A DNA stretch of 64,000 bases from Paenibacillus sp. FSL W8-0186 (GTDB lineage: Bacteria; Bacillota; Bacilli; Paenibacillales; Paenibacillaceae): assembly GCF_037969765.1 (NCBI RefSeq), contig NZ_CP150207.1:3775001-3839000 (forward strand). The letters run 5' to 3'. The notes beneath the pieces were generated by a model, which ran no database searches, was not told where the DNA came from, and saw only the letters and a program-made list of their open reading frames with translations. The position numbers and the translations under genes were made by a program. Position 1 is the first letter of the stretch; each line of letters opens with the position of its first letter. Shown here piece after piece: positions 52,089 to 61,584 of the stretch.

Positions 52089-53603
52089 TTACTTGCCATA
52101 CACTGCTTTATATGCAGCTTCGTATTCGGCGATGATTTTATCGCCTCCTGCTTTTCTCCAGTTTTGCACGGCCTGCTGGAATCCGTTCAGATCGGTCTTT
52201 CCGAGAATATATTTGTACGTAGCGTCCGTAATCATCTTCTGCAGCTCGGAGCCTTGTTCCGAATTCGTCGGCGACTCCAAGGAATACAGCGGATTAAGCA
52301 CCGCAAAGCTCTCATTCTCCTCGATCAGGCGATTGGCCTCTTTTCTCAGCGGATCCGAGTCATGAATTTCAAAGCCGCTCTCCTTCGGGCGGGAGCCCGC
52401 AAACGGCTGCACTTCCTGCTGCCACAGGCTCGTATCCTTAATGGTTACCGCTTTGTTCTCATCGATCGTATAGTGAACGTCCTCAAGGCCATATGTCATC
52501 AGCGTGTATACTTCCTCCGACATTAAATCGTTCACGAATTTCAGCACACGCTTCAATTCCTCTTCATCCTTCACCTCCGATTTAGGGAAGGCGAGCAGGC
52601 CTCCGACGCCATTGGACGTCGACCAGATGGCTCTGTCACTTTCATTGCCGGTAGACGTAATGCCGTTTATCATCACGAGCTCCATATCGTCCTGAATGCC
52701 CTTGGCCAAATTGAGCAGGTTTTTGCTGTCGAAGAGGGCACCTACGTAAATCCCCGCTTTGCCTTGCGCGAAGTTCTGCTGCTGATCGGTCTTCGCCGTA
52801 ACGGCAAAATCCTGATTGATATACCCGTTGTCGTACAGCTCCTTCATATAATCCATCGTCTTGAGATAGCCTTCCGACTCGAATTCGGGCGTGACTTGCC
52901 CGTCCTCGCTTACGCTCCAGACGCTGGGCGTGCCGAAATAGGAGCTGAGCGTCTTGAATGCGCCGAAGACGAGATCGCTGCGGTCCATAAATCCGGTCGT
53001 ATCCTTGACGCCGTTACCATCCGGATCCTGTTCCGTAAATGCTTTGGCTACCTGCATCAACTCATCCGTCGTGTTCGGCACCGGCAGCCCAAGCTTGTCC
53101 AGCCAATCCTTCCGGACAATGACCCCGTTCCTCGCCACCTGCTTCTGCAGTGGTACGCCGTACAGCTTGCCCTCGATAGAGGCCGATCTGCGCATATCCT
53201 GCGAAATGGCCGCCAGGTTCGGGTATTCGTCCAGGTAAGGAGCGACATCCCAGAATACGCCGGCTTTCAATGCGTTGCGAACCGATGAGTTGTCCAGTAT
53301 CGTCAGGGTGACGATATCCGCCAGAGAGCCCGAAGCGAGCGATGTGTTGAGGCGTTCCTCTTTGGAGGCATCCGGAATCCACGAAAATTTGATGTCCGTA
53401 TTCGTTGCCTCTTCAATTTTGCTCAACACGGTATCTGTCGGCGGCGATGGCGTCTGCAAAATATTCAGCCAGCTAATCGATGCCCTTCCGTCGGCGCTGG
53501 CGCCGCTGGAAGGATTGGCGCCTGATTTTGTTCCCCCGCATGCACTAAGCAGCAGGCTGCAGCATAGCGTAAGCGCTGCCAATTTTGCGATTTTCCGTTT
53601 CAT
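52089..53603 (-). CDS. Extracellular solute-binding lipoprotein, LplA-like
   Basis: 504 residues. Lipoprotein signal MKRKIAKLAALTLCCSLLLSAC with lipobox LSAC-G, followed by a large binding fold (DIKFSWIPDASKEERLN, PDGNGVKDTTGFMDRSDL, DTSLWQQEVQPFAGSRPKE) of the LplA/YtcQ group that binds complex oligosaccharides. AAAAGGGG precedes the ATG. Follows its permease gene by 84 bases, the reverse of the usual binding-protein-first order. Confidence 0.94.
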   Translation of the reverse strand: MKRKIAKLAALTLCCSLLLSACGGTKSGANPSSGASADGRASISWLNILQTPSPPTDTVLSKIEEATNTDIKFSWIPDASKEERLNTSLASGSLADIVTLTILDNSSVRNALKAGVFWDVAPYLDEYPNLAAISQDMRRSASIEGKLYGVPLQKQVARNGVIVRKDWLDKLGLPVPNTTDELMQVAKAFTEQDPDGNGVKDTTGFMDRSDLVFGAFKTLSSYFGTPSVWSVSEDGQVTPEFESEGYLKTMDYMKELYDNGYINQDFAVTAKTDQQQNFAQGKAGIYVGALFDSKNLLNLAKGIQDDMELVMINGITSTGNESDRAIWSTSNGVGGLLAFPKSEVKDEEELKRVLKFVNDLMSEEVYTLMTYGLEDVHYTIDENKAVTIKDTSLWQQEVQPFAGSRPKESGFEIHDSDPLRKEANRLIEENESFAVLNPLYSLESPTNSEQGSELQKMITDATYKYILGKTDLNGFQQAVQNWRKAGGDKIIAEYEAAYKAVYGK

Positions 53604-53687
53604 GTGCTTTTCCCCTTTTTCATTGTTTTTTGTAAGTTTGATTTATCTTCCTCTTCCCAAGCGGAAGCAAGAATTCACATAAAACTG

Positions 53688-54659
53688 TCAATAGACCCCG
53701 TCTTCGCCGAATTTTTTGGCCAATCTATTCGCAAGGATAACCAATATTAATCCGACGACGCCCTTGAACAGGCCTACTGTCGTGCTGAAGCTGAGCTGTC
53801 CGTTCTTCAAGCCTGCCGTGAAAATATACGTATCAAAAATTTCCCCGATCTCCCGGTTCAACGAGTTGAGGAGCAAATACATATGCTCGAAGCCAAGCTC
53901 AAGCGTATTGCCGATTTTGAGGATCAGCAGGGTAATGATCACCGGGCGGATCGCAGGCAGCGTAACATGCCATATTTTTCGCAACCGGCTGGCGCCGTCC
54001 ATTTCAGCCGCCTCATACAGCTGTGGATCTACAACGGTAATCGCCGCTAAATATATGATGGTGGACCACCCGGCTTCTTTCCATATGATTTGCAGGATGT
54101 ACATGGGACGAAGCCATTCCGTGGATGTCAGAAAGCTGATTTTGCTTCCCCCGAAGGCGGCGATGATCTCATTGACGACGCCCCCGTCTACATTGAGGAA
54201 TACATATGTGATCGAAACGATGATGACCCAGGACATGAAGTGGGGGATATATACCATCGTCTGAATCGAGTTTCTGAACATTTTATGCCTGACTTCATTT
54301 AGCATCAGTGCAAGAATAATGGGAATCGGAAAGAATATGGCCAATTCGAGCGCAAACAAAATCAGCGTATTGCGCAGAAGCATCGCAAAGGTCGGTTCAG
54401 TAAACAAACGAACAAAATGCTTGAATCCGACCCATGGACTTCCCTGGATACCCAAGTACGGCTGATAATCCTGAAAGGATATAATCAGGCCTCCCATCGG
54501 AAAATACTTAAAAATGACAAAGTACACGAACCCGGGGAGAATCATTAAATATAACAATTTATTCCTGCTTAGGCTTTTAAAATGACGAAGCATTTCAATT
54601 CTCCTGGGCCCTTGCGGTTTGCCTTGTAACGGAATTGCTGAGGAATCTGCTTCCTTCAC
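53688..54659 (-). CDS. ABC transporter permease, LplB-like
   Basis: 323 residues, six membrane helices, with YFPMGGLIISFQDYQPYLG early on and the EAA loop LYEAAEMDGASRLRKIWHVTLPAI. The LplB/YtcP family handles complex plant oligosaccharides. The frame reaches 54737, but AAGGAGG precedes a GTG at 54659 by 10 bases, which is taken as the start. First gene of the minus-strand row; its LplC-type partner is encoded divergently on the plus strand. Confidence 0.92.
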   Translation of the reverse strand: MKEADSSAIPLQGKPQGPRRIEMLRHFKSLSRNKLLYLMILPGFVYFVIFKYFPMGGLIISFQDYQPYLGIQGSPWVGFKHFVRLFTEPTFAMLLRNTLILFALELAIFFPIPIILALMLNEVRHKMFRNSIQTMVYIPHFMSWVIIVSITYVFLNVDGGVVNEIIAAFGGSKISFLTSTEWLRPMYILQIIWKEAGWSTIIYLAAITVVDPQLYEAAEMDGASRLRKIWHVTLPAIRPVIITLLILKIGNTLELGFEHMYLLLNSLNREIGEIFDTYIFTAGLKNGQLSFSTTVGLFKGVVGLILVILANRLAKKFGEDGVY

Positions 54660-54987
54660 CGGCTGTCGACCTCCTTGATCAGTTAACATGTGTTCGAGCC
54701 AAGCATATCCGGTAATCGTCATTCCGTATATAATCATTAGCTATCGTAGACTATCGAAATCCCTTAAGCACCAGGCAAATTGTAGCTTGGGATCAGGATT
54801 CATGATCGGGATACCTCCCGGATTGTAGCTGATGATCATGAGTGGAGATCAGGATTATTGCCTTGATCCAGCGTGAAGTTCCATGCCTGAATCCCGCCGT
54901 TAAAGTCATAGGACATGATTATATACGGAATATTTCCAGCTTGTTATGGTGGATATGAGACTACTATCAAGGAGGATTCATACTGCT
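54660..54987. other. Divergent region between the two permease genes
   Basis: 328 bases with no gene. GATCAGGATT occurs twice (54791 and 54847), CATGATC (54801) and GATCATG (54834) form an inverted pair, and a small CGGGA/TCCCG hairpin lies at 54807-54820. It must hold both promoters; neither could be set with confidence. Confidence 0.5.
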
Positions 54988-55872
54988 ATGTCCAAATTTG
55001 CATTTAAGAAGCCCTCGCTGGGAAGCCGGATTTTCAACTTTGTGAACTATGCGCTCCTGCTCCTGTTCGCGCTTGCCTGCCTCCTGCCGTTCGTGAATGT
55101 TGTGGCCAGCTCCTTTGCCTCGACGCAGGAAATCGTGTCAAAGAAATTCGTCCTGTTCCCGACGACCTTCTCGCTTGACGCTTACCGGTTCATCTTCTCA
55201 ACGCCGACCATCTTTAAAGGCCTCGGCGTATCGATTGGCACTACGCTGGCAGGCACGGCCGTCAGCATGACACTGACGGCCCTGATGGCATACGGATTAT
55301 CCCGCAAATATTTATCAGGGAGGATTGTCATTAACTTTATTATCGTTTTCTCGATGCTGTTCAGCGGCGGAATGATTCCGACCTTCCTCGTCGTCAAATC
55401 GGCGGGTTTGATCGATTCGTACTGGTCGCTGATCATCCCGACGGCGATCAACGCCTTCAACCTGATCATTATGAGGAACTTCTTTCAAGCTCTGCCGGAA
55501 AGCCTTGAAGAATCGGCTAAGATCGATGGCGCCAACGACTTCCGTATCCTGTGGAGAATCATGCTGCCGCTGGCCCTGCCTTCGATCGCAACCCTTTCGT
55601 TGTTCTACGGCGTCAACTACTGGAACACATATATGAATGCAATTCTGTACCTTAACGATTCCGAGAAATGGCCGCTGCAGGTGCTGCTGCGCCAAATCGT
55701 CATCGTGTCCAGCGGCATGGAAGGCGATAATTCCTCCGTGGACATCGTTCCTCCTGCACAAACGATCAAAATGGCAGTTATCGTCGTCGCTACCGTTCCG
55801 ATGCTGATCGCCTATCCGTTCGTACAGAAGCATTTCACGAAAGGCGCGCTGCTCGGAGCGGTCAAAGGCTAG
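54988..55872 (+). CDS. ABC transporter permease, LplC-like
   Basis: 294 residues, six membrane helices, EAA loop LEESAKIDGANDFRILWRIMLP, and the C-terminal KHFTKGALLGAVKG typical of the second permease of LplABC-type importers. AAGGAGG 12 bases before the ATG at 54988 gives the start. It is transcribed away from its partner permease and binding protein, so the complete importer depends on two promoters. Followed by a terminator. Confidence 0.93.
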   Translation: MSKFAFKKPSLGSRIFNFVNYALLLLFALACLLPFVNVVASSFASTQEIVSKKFVLFPTTFSLDAYRFIFSTPTIFKGLGVSIGTTLAGTAVSMTLTALMAYGLSRKYLSGRIVINFIIVFSMLFSGGMIPTFLVVKSAGLIDSYWSLIIPTAINAFNLIIMRNFFQALPESLEESAKIDGANDFRILWRIMLPLALPSIATLSLFYGVNYWNTYMNAILYLNDSEKWPLQVLLRQIVIVSSGMEGDNSSVDIVPPAQTIKMAVIVVATVPMLIAYPFVQKHFTKGALLGAVKG

Positions 55873-55906
55873 GCCAATATATTCTATGAGCGGATGCCTC
55901 AAATCA

Positions 55907-55952
55907 AAGAAGTTCTGGATCACGCATGAATCATGCGAAGCCAGAACTTCTT
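55907..55952. terminator. Bidirectional terminator between the LplC-like gene and the YesS-like gene
   Basis: 12-bp stem (55907-55918 with 55941-55952) with an inner CGCATGA/TCATGCG hairpin, 34 bases after the permease stop and convergent with the regulator gene. Confidence 0.85.
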
Positions 55953-55974
55953 CTTATGCTTGGCGCCCCGCGGC

Positions 55975-58218
55975 TTAGCGCTCTAATTTCATCTTGCGGT
56001 AGGCTCCCGGCGTGACATGCTCCTTCTTGCGGAAGGAACGGATGAAGTTTTGCGAGTTTTGATAGCATAGCTTCTCCGCCATATCCTTGATCGTCATATC
56101 CGTATCCACCAGCCACTTTTTGGCGATTTCCAGCCGGTAATGCATCAGATATTCGCTGAAGGTAGTTCCGTACTCCTTGCGGAATATGCTGCTTAAATAA
56201 TTGGGGCTGTAATGAAGACGCTCGCTGATCGCCTCCAGCGACAGCTCCTGATCGTATTCAGAGCGGATGATCGCGGCGATCTTATCCGCAATCGAGCGGA
56301 ATTGCTGGTTCGTCTTCTCTTTGACGCTTCTGACCATCGGATAGATGACCTCATGCACAAGCATGCGCTCGATCTCTTCGGGATTCCTTGTATCCAGCAG
56401 CCGGTGGTACAGGTTAGCGTTGCTTGGCGTAAGCAGCACCTCCACACCGATAAGCTGCTCGAGCTGAATGAGATTGTTAACGAAGCGGATCAGCGTCACT
56501 TCAAGATTCATCGGATTCAAGCTATGCTTCATCATATCCGCCAGCAGCGGATATAAGGAGCGGGCCACCTCCTGCTCGTCTCCAAGGCGAATGGAGTCAA
56601 ACAGCCGCGCCTCCAGCTCCGTCGGATAATGCAGCAGAATCGGCCCGGATATACCCGTGGAGATGTCCTCGTAAAAGATAATTGACTCCTTGCCGAGATT
56701 CAGCCGCTGATAAAGTGCCTCCAGGCTCATCTCGCAAGCCTCCCTGCTGCTCAGCGCATCCTCATAGGGCACGCTGATGCCTATGCTGACGGAGGTGCTT
56801 AAATACTCCCGGGCAGACCGGATGATCCTCTTGGCATGCTGCAGAATCTGCTTGCGCAGGTCCGCGGCGTCTTCCTTCTCAAAGAGGAGCACCGTGGCCT
56901 GCGTCCGCTCATTAAGTACGACGGGCAGCATTCTTCCTAGTTCGGGAACGATCTCCTGCACAAGATTGTTTACAGCCAGCAGCAGCACGTCCTTGCTAGG
57001 CGGCTGCCCCTCGCCATAGCTGTCCAGCTGGATCAGCATCGTGACGAAAAGCGTGCTGTCTGTTACCGGATATCCGAATCGTTCCAGCCCTTTCCCCGCT
57101 TCCTCCCGGGTTAACCGGTTCTGAAGGAGATTGAGCACGAACTGCGTCTCCAGCTTGGGCTTCTCCAGCTCGATCAGATGCTCCAGACTCTCCTTCTCGG
57201 ATACAATAGAGTCGATCGAGCGGATGATCCAGTCCACCTCGTCCCTCAGCATTGGCTCCGGGCTCATGGCCAAACTGCTTTGGATCTTCCGGAAGGGCCG
57301 TGTCAGATACACCGACAGCACGTACGCCAGCATAACCATCAGCAGCGTGATCACGATTCCCATAATGATGAGACCATAGCGCGTGGCAGCCAGCGCCTTG
57401 CTCACTTCCTTCTGATCGAGCAGGGTCACATAGGTCCAATTGTTATAGTCGGATTTGGCGTATAAGGCCATGATAGAACTGCCCGCCTTGCCTTCAATCG
57501 TCGCTTTGCCCGTCTGTGTCCCGCTTTCGGCCTGCTGGCTAATGAGCCGGAGCTGCTGTGGGGACAGCATTTCAGATGCCGTCTCGGCAGCGTATAGCAG
57601 TTCGCCCTCTTTATTCAGAATATAAACGGATGTATCCGGCTTCGTCTGCAGCGTATGATTCAGCGTCTGCAGGGATATGTCCGACAGCGCGACCGCCTGC
57701 TTGTCTTTGGAGGACACGGGCAGCGTGTGCACAAAGCGAATGCCGTCATCCGTTTTAACCCAGTACAGTCCCCTGCTTGCTTTATCAATGTACTGCTCGT
57801 ACAACTCCTCCCTATCCTCGCTCGACAGCTGGGACAGCGAGCCATTCGAAATTCTCCAATTCTGCTTCAGGCTGATTAAGGAATACTGCACCCCCTCGAG
57901 CCCCATCGTGGCGATATAGTTCAGCTGGGTATTCAGTTCCCGGTAAGCCTCGAAATCCCGTTCCGTCAGCGGACTGTTGATCACTTCGTGAAAGGACTTC
58001 GTCGTACTGTAAGTATAGAATGCGTATTCAATCGTCTGGATTTTCTGTTCCAGTGTATTGCGGATTTGCGTGATCAAGCTTTGGCGGCTCTCCCCGACGC
58101 GCTCGGCGACCGAGCGTGTGGTTGACATATAAATGTAGCTCCCAAAGCCGACAACGAGTCCGATGCTTAAGACAAGGATAGAAATGAACACGTTGTAGAA
58201 CGTCTTGCTCTTTCTCAT
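55975..58218 (-). CDS. Membrane-bound AraC-type regulator, YesS/RhgR-like
   Basis: 747 residues. Membrane helix about residues 11-31, extracellular Cache-like sensor to about 275, second helix about 280-305, HAMP-like segment, a long cytoplasmic region, and a C-terminal AraC DNA-binding domain (LEAISERLHYSPNYLSSIFRKE, IKDMAEKLCYQNSQNFIRSF). No kinase domain, so it is a one-component regulator coupling an extracellular signal directly to DNA. Similar in build and size to B. subtilis YesS/RhgR, activator of rhamnogalacturonan genes. AAGGAGAG precedes the ATG. Likely controls the importer and GH105-GH28-GH43 genes next to it. Confidence 0.9.
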   Translation of the reverse strand: MRKSKTFYNVFISILVLSIGLVVGFGSYIYMSTTRSVAERVGESRQSLITQIRNTLEQKIQTIEYAFYTYSTTKSFHEVINSPLTERDFEAYRELNTQLNYIATMGLEGVQYSLISLKQNWRISNGSLSQLSSEDREELYEQYIDKASRGLYWVKTDDGIRFVHTLPVSSKDKQAVALSDISLQTLNHTLQTKPDTSVYILNKEGELLYAAETASEMLSPQQLRLISQQAESGTQTGKATIEGKAGSSIMALYAKSDYNNWTYVTLLDQKEVSKALAATRYGLIIMGIVITLLMVMLAYVLSVYLTRPFRKIQSSLAMSPEPMLRDEVDWIIRSIDSIVSEKESLEHLIELEKPKLETQFVLNLLQNRLTREEAGKGLERFGYPVTDSTLFVTMLIQLDSYGEGQPPSKDVLLLAVNNLVQEIVPELGRMLPVVLNERTQATVLLFEKEDAADLRKQILQHAKRIIRSAREYLSTSVSIGISVPYEDALSSREACEMSLEALYQRLNLGKESIIFYEDISTGISGPILLHYPTELEARLFDSIRLGDEQEVARSLYPLLADMMKHSLNPMNLEVTLIRFVNNLIQLEQLIGVEVLLTPSNANLYHRLLDTRNPEEIERMLVHEVIYPMVRSVKEKTNQQFRSIADKIAAIIRSEYDQELSLEAISERLHYSPNYLSSIFRKEYGTTFSEYLMHYRLEIAKKWLVDTDMTIKDMAEKLCYQNSQNFIRSFRKKEHVTPGAYRKMKLER

Positions 58219-58493
58219 TGCTCTCTCCTTAGGCGAAAATATGATCGAGGCTGATTTGCCGCATACTCAGATAGATACTATTATAGCGCTTACATTGTTT
58301 TCGGGACATAGGGATTTCTATCGATCCGGCGGTCACTCCGAGTCATACCAATAGAATGCGGTCATGGAGGGGAGCGGCGGACTTTCCTAATCGGGCGGTA
58401 TCTACTACAATAGAACTAGACATATTTAAATAACATAATCCTTAATCGCATAATATATGTATAAATAAAAAATGGTGGAGGCTGTATTATCAA

Positions 58494-59396
58494 ATGAGGC
58501 TAAATCTTACGGCACAATCGCTGCCTGTATATGAGGCATTATCCAGCGCAGTCCGGCTGAACATTATGAACCTGCTGGCTGAGCGGCCAATGAATATTAA
58601 GGAGCTTGCTGAAGCGCTCGGGTTAAGCAGCGCCATTATGACGATGCACGTACGCAAGCTTGAAGGTGCGGGGCTGGTATCCAGCGAGATGGCTCCCGGG
58701 CGGAACGGTTTGCAAAAAATTTGCTCGCTTGCCGTCGAAAGCATCGAAATCGTCATCCCCCGCAAGAAGAAAGACGAATTAAAATGCCATCGTACGGAAA
58801 TTCCGGTCGGACATTACTCGGACTTCATGATCGAGCCGACATGCGGCCTCGCTACGGTTAATCATATTATCGGCAGCTTTGATGACCCAAGGCATTTCTG
58901 GGATCAGGAACGGATCAATGCCGGCGTGCTCTGGTTCGGCAAAGGCTTCATCGAATATAAAATCCCGAATTTCCTGCTGTCAAGCCAACGGCCGGAGGAG
59001 CTGGTCATTACGATGGAAATTGCCTCCGAAGCGCCCGATACGAACAACAACTGGCCTTCCGACATTACCTTCACCTTTAACGGAGTCAATCTGGGCTACT
59101 GGACAAGCCCCGGCGATTATGGCGACAGCCGCGGCAAATATACGCCGAGCTGGTGGCATAACAAAACGAATCAATACGGCCTGCTAAAAAAACTGCGCAT
59201 TACCCGTGAGGGTACGTTCATGGACGGCCTCAAATTGTCCGATATCACCTTGGATGATGTCGGTATTCTGGACAAGCAGTGGACCTTCAAATTATCCGTG
59301 GAGGACGACGCCGTTCACGTCGGAGGCCTTACTTTATTCGGCAAAGGCTTCGGCAACTACAACGATCATTTACTGTTCGAGCTCTATTACAGCTGA
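58494..59396 (+). CDS. ArsR-like winged-helix regulator with large C-terminal domain
   Basis: 300 residues. Residues 1-90 form an ArsR-type winged helix (SAVRLNIMNLLAERPMNIKE, LSSAIMTMHVRKLEGAGLV). The next 210 residues are unlike classic ArsR metal sensors: beta-rich, aromatic, with HFWDQERINAGVLWFGKGF, FTFNGVNLGYWTSPGDYGD and SWWHNKTNQYGLLK, suggesting a sandwich domain able to bind a carbohydrate. No metal-binding cysteine set is seen. GGAGG lies 12 bases upstream of the ATG. Divergent from the YesS-like gene and convergent to GH51, the likely target. Ligand is inferred. Confidence 0.8.
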   Translation: MRLNLTAQSLPVYEALSSAVRLNIMNLLAERPMNIKELAEALGLSSAIMTMHVRKLEGAGLVSSEMAPGRNGLQKICSLAVESIEIVIPRKKKDELKCHRTEIPVGHYSDFMIEPTCGLATVNHIIGSFDDPRHFWDQERINAGVLWFGKGFIEYKIPNFLLSSQRPEELVITMEIASEAPDTNNNWPSDITFTFNGVNLGYWTSPGDYGDSRGKYTPSWWHNKTNQYGLLKKLRITREGTFMDGLKLSDITLDDVGILDKQWTFKLSVEDDAVHVGGLTLFGKGFGNYNDHLLFELYYS

Positions 59397-59434
59397 TATA
59401 CTGAAAATTTCTGAAACGACGTCTGCCGCAAACC

Positions 59435-59482
59435 AATGACAAAAGAAGCCTGAAATATCTTCAGGCTTCTTTTGTCATTTAT
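59435..59482. terminator. Bidirectional terminator between the ArsR-like gene and the cysteine-rich gene
   Basis: Perfect 20-bp stem (59435-59454 with 59460-59479) and 5-base loop with A/T-rich outer ends, between convergent genes. Confidence 0.95.
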
Positions 59483-59487
59483 TACAA

Positions 59488-59769
59488 CTACACTGCTTCC
59501 TCATGATAGGCTCCCCACCGGCTTTGACCCGGCAAGGCGCATTCCCGCTCCTTCAGCTTGGCTACAACGGGAATGATACAGCCGCAGACAAGGCAGGTCG
59601 TTCCGTCCTGCAGCTTGGGGCAGGAGCGGCACAGCTCCAGCCGCTGCTCATAAATTTCATCCGGAACGCAGCGTTCCGGTGCAAAGGCGGAGGAGGCCAG
59701 AATGCGCTGAATCTGCTCCTCCGTTACTTTATACTCCTCCCGGCAGCCTTTACAGGATGACGTCGCCAT
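59488..59769 (-). CDS. Small cysteine-rich protein (DUF6171-like)
   Basis: 93 residues with four cysteine groups: CKGC at the start, RC further on, CRSC in the middle and CLVCGC, then ERECALPGQSRWG at the end. The spacing suggests a zinc-ribbon or rubredoxin-like metal site. No membrane segment. It begins 6 bases after the GH51 stop with only a weak ribosome binding site, so it is probably translated with GH51. Function unknown. Confidence 0.75.
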   Translation of the reverse strand: MATSSCKGCREEYKVTEEQIQRILASSAFAPERCVPDEIYEQRLELCRSCPKLQDGTTCLVCGCIIPVVAKLKERECALPGQSRWGAYHEEAV

Positions 59770-59775
59770 ATCGCT

Positions 59776-61272
59776 TTAAGCCTTGGGAGTCAATGCCAGC
59801 ACGGCAACGGACATCGGCGGCAGCTCGGCTGTCACCACTCCGCCTTCTACCGTAAAGCTATGGAATGCCTGCGGTGCTACTGTATCCGGGGCTGCGAACG
59901 TATTGTGAGCGTCTATCATATCCCCCGCCAGCACCGTTCCCGTTACCTCGAAGGATTGCCCGCCCCAGCCGCGTACATCTACCGGAACAACCGCCTTCTC
60001 GGCATGGTTCGTGTTGCAGAGGCTGATATGAACCACTCCGTCGGCATTGATCGAGGCCGAGCCAGTCACGGCCGGAATCTCCCGTCCATCGTAGCTGTAT
60101 GCTCCGCCGTCCACCTCAAGATCGATCCGTTCAGCGTCCTGGTGAACCTTGAACATATCGAACACATGATATGTAGGCGTGAGCACCATTTTCTCCCCTT
60201 CGGTCAGGATGACCGACTGGAGCACGTTCACTGTCTGGGCGATATTCGCCATGCGAACGCGTTCGTTATGTTTATGGAAAATATTAAACGTCAAACCGGC
60301 TACCAGCGCATCACGAATTGTATTTTGCTGATACAGGAAGCCTGGATTCGTACCCGGCTCAACGTTGTACCAGGTTCCCCATTCGTCGACAATCAGCCCT
60401 ACGCGCTTCTCAGGATCATATTTATCCATGATGACGCTATGCTTCGTAATGAGTTCATCCATCCGCAGCGCCTTCTCCAGTGTCTTGAACCACTCGCTCG
60501 TCTCAAAGCCCGTAGCTGGTCCTTTATCTTCCCAGGTATCCCCAGGCACTGTATAGTAGTGCAGCGTGAGTGAGTCCATGAACCGCGAAGCTTCCCGCAT
60601 CAGAACCTCTGTCCAGTTATAATCGTCTACGTTTGGCCCGCAGGCGATCCGGTGGATTTTATTATCGTCATAGTTACGGACGTATGTCTGATAACGGCGG
60701 TAGAGATCCGCGTAGTATTCCGGACGCATATTTCCGCCGCAGCCCCAGTTCTCGTTGCCTACGCCGAAGTACGTTACCTTCCAAGGTTCCTGGCGGCCGT
60801 TGGTCTGACGCAGCTCGGACATTGGCGATACGCCGCCAAAAGTCAAATACTCCACCCATTCGGACATCTCCTGGACGGTGCCGCTTCCCACATTTCCGTT
60901 GATATAAGGCTCGCATCCGAGCATATCGCACAGCATCATGAACTCATGAGTACCGAAATGGTTGTTCTCGACCACACCGCCCCAGTGCGTGTTGACCATT
61001 CTTTTGCGTTCTTCTCTAGGGCCGATGCCGTCCTTCCAGTGATATTCATCGGCAAAACAGCCGCCCGGCCAGCGGAGAACCGGAATGTTAATCTGCTTAA
61101 GCGCTTGCACGACATCATTTCTAATTCCGTTCGTATTCGGAATCGGGGAATCCTCGCCCACCCAAATCCCTTCATAGATGCAGCGGCCCAAATGCTCGGA
61201 GAAATGACCATAAATATTACGGTTAATAGTGCCTCTACGGAGGTCGACATTCAGAATTGCCCGGTTTGCCAT
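59776..61272 (-). CDS. GH51 alpha-L-arabinofuranosidase
   Basis: 498 residues, the length of cytoplasmic AbfA enzymes. Retaining hydrolase releasing L-arabinofuranose from arabinan and arabinoxylan oligomers. TIM barrel with [18 protein letters not shown], acid/base Glu in [11 protein letters not shown] and nucleophile Glu in [11 protein letters not shown]-terminal beta-domain from about residue 380. GAAAGGCGG precedes the ATG. A strong promoter with two operator-like repeats lies upstream; the ArsR-like regulator is encoded nearby. Arabinose catabolic genes are not in the window. Confidence 0.97.
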   Translation of the reverse strand: MANRAILNVDLRRGTINRNIYGHFSEHLGRCIYEGIWVGEDSPIPNTNGIRNDVVQALKQINIPVLRWPGGCFADEYHWKDGIGPREERKRMVNTHWGGVVENNHFGTHEFMMLCDMLGCEPYINGNVGSGTVQEMSEWVEYLTFGGVSPMSELRQTNGRQEPWKVTYFGVGNENWGCGGNMRPEYYADLYRRYQTYVRNYDDNKIHRIACGPNVDDYNWTEVLMREASRFMDSLTLHYYTVPGDTWEDKGPATGFETSEWFKTLEKALRMDELITKHSVIMDKYDPEKRVGLIVDEWGTWYNVEPGTNPGFLYQQNTIRDALVAGLTFNIFHKHNERVRMANIAQTVNVLQSVILTEGEKMVLTPTYHVFDMFKVHQDAERIDLEVDGGAYSYDGREIPAVTGSASINADGVVHISLCNTNHAEKAVVPVDVRGWGGQSFEVTGTVLAGDMIDAHNTFAAPDTVAPQAFHSFTVEGGVVTAELPPMSVAVLALTPKA

Positions 61273-61287
61273 GGAAACAACCGCCTT

Positions 61288-61358
61288 TCAATTAATAATT
61301 ACATTAATCAATTAATACTTACACAAACATTATAGGCATGTTCTGATTCGTTCGTCAA
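61288..61358 (-). promoter_or_regulatory. GH51 promoter with two direct repeats downstream
   Basis: On the minus strand TTGACG (61358-61353), 18-base spacer, TATAAT (61334-61329). Two copies of TCAATTAATA (plus strand, 61308-61317 and 61288-61297) lie 20 bases apart just after the predicted start, as in a repressor roadblock. Confidence 0.75.
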
Positions 61359-61537
61359 CCGTTGTGTAATCAAAATCGGCAGGCGGGCTCGCTCGCGCTG
61401 TATCCACCTGAACTAACCGGATTTCACACATTGAGTACACGGGTACACGGGCCCCTAATAAAAGTGTAGTCCTGCCCCCTTAAATTTTACTGGTTTATGG
61501 GCCAGATGGTCAGGATCAGATAACTGAATGTATTTCA

Positions 61538-61584
61538 TGCAGTTAGTTCATTGGTTTTGGCCGTGTTAGCGGGAACTAACTGCA
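61538..61584. repeat. 12-bp perfect inverted repeat
   Basis: TGCAGTTAGTTC (61538-61549) and GAACTAACTGCA (61573-61584) with a 23-base spacer; a second weaker pair CTAAGTGCA/TGCATTTAG lies at 61638-61660. No T run follows, so it is not a standard terminator. Confidence 0.8.
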
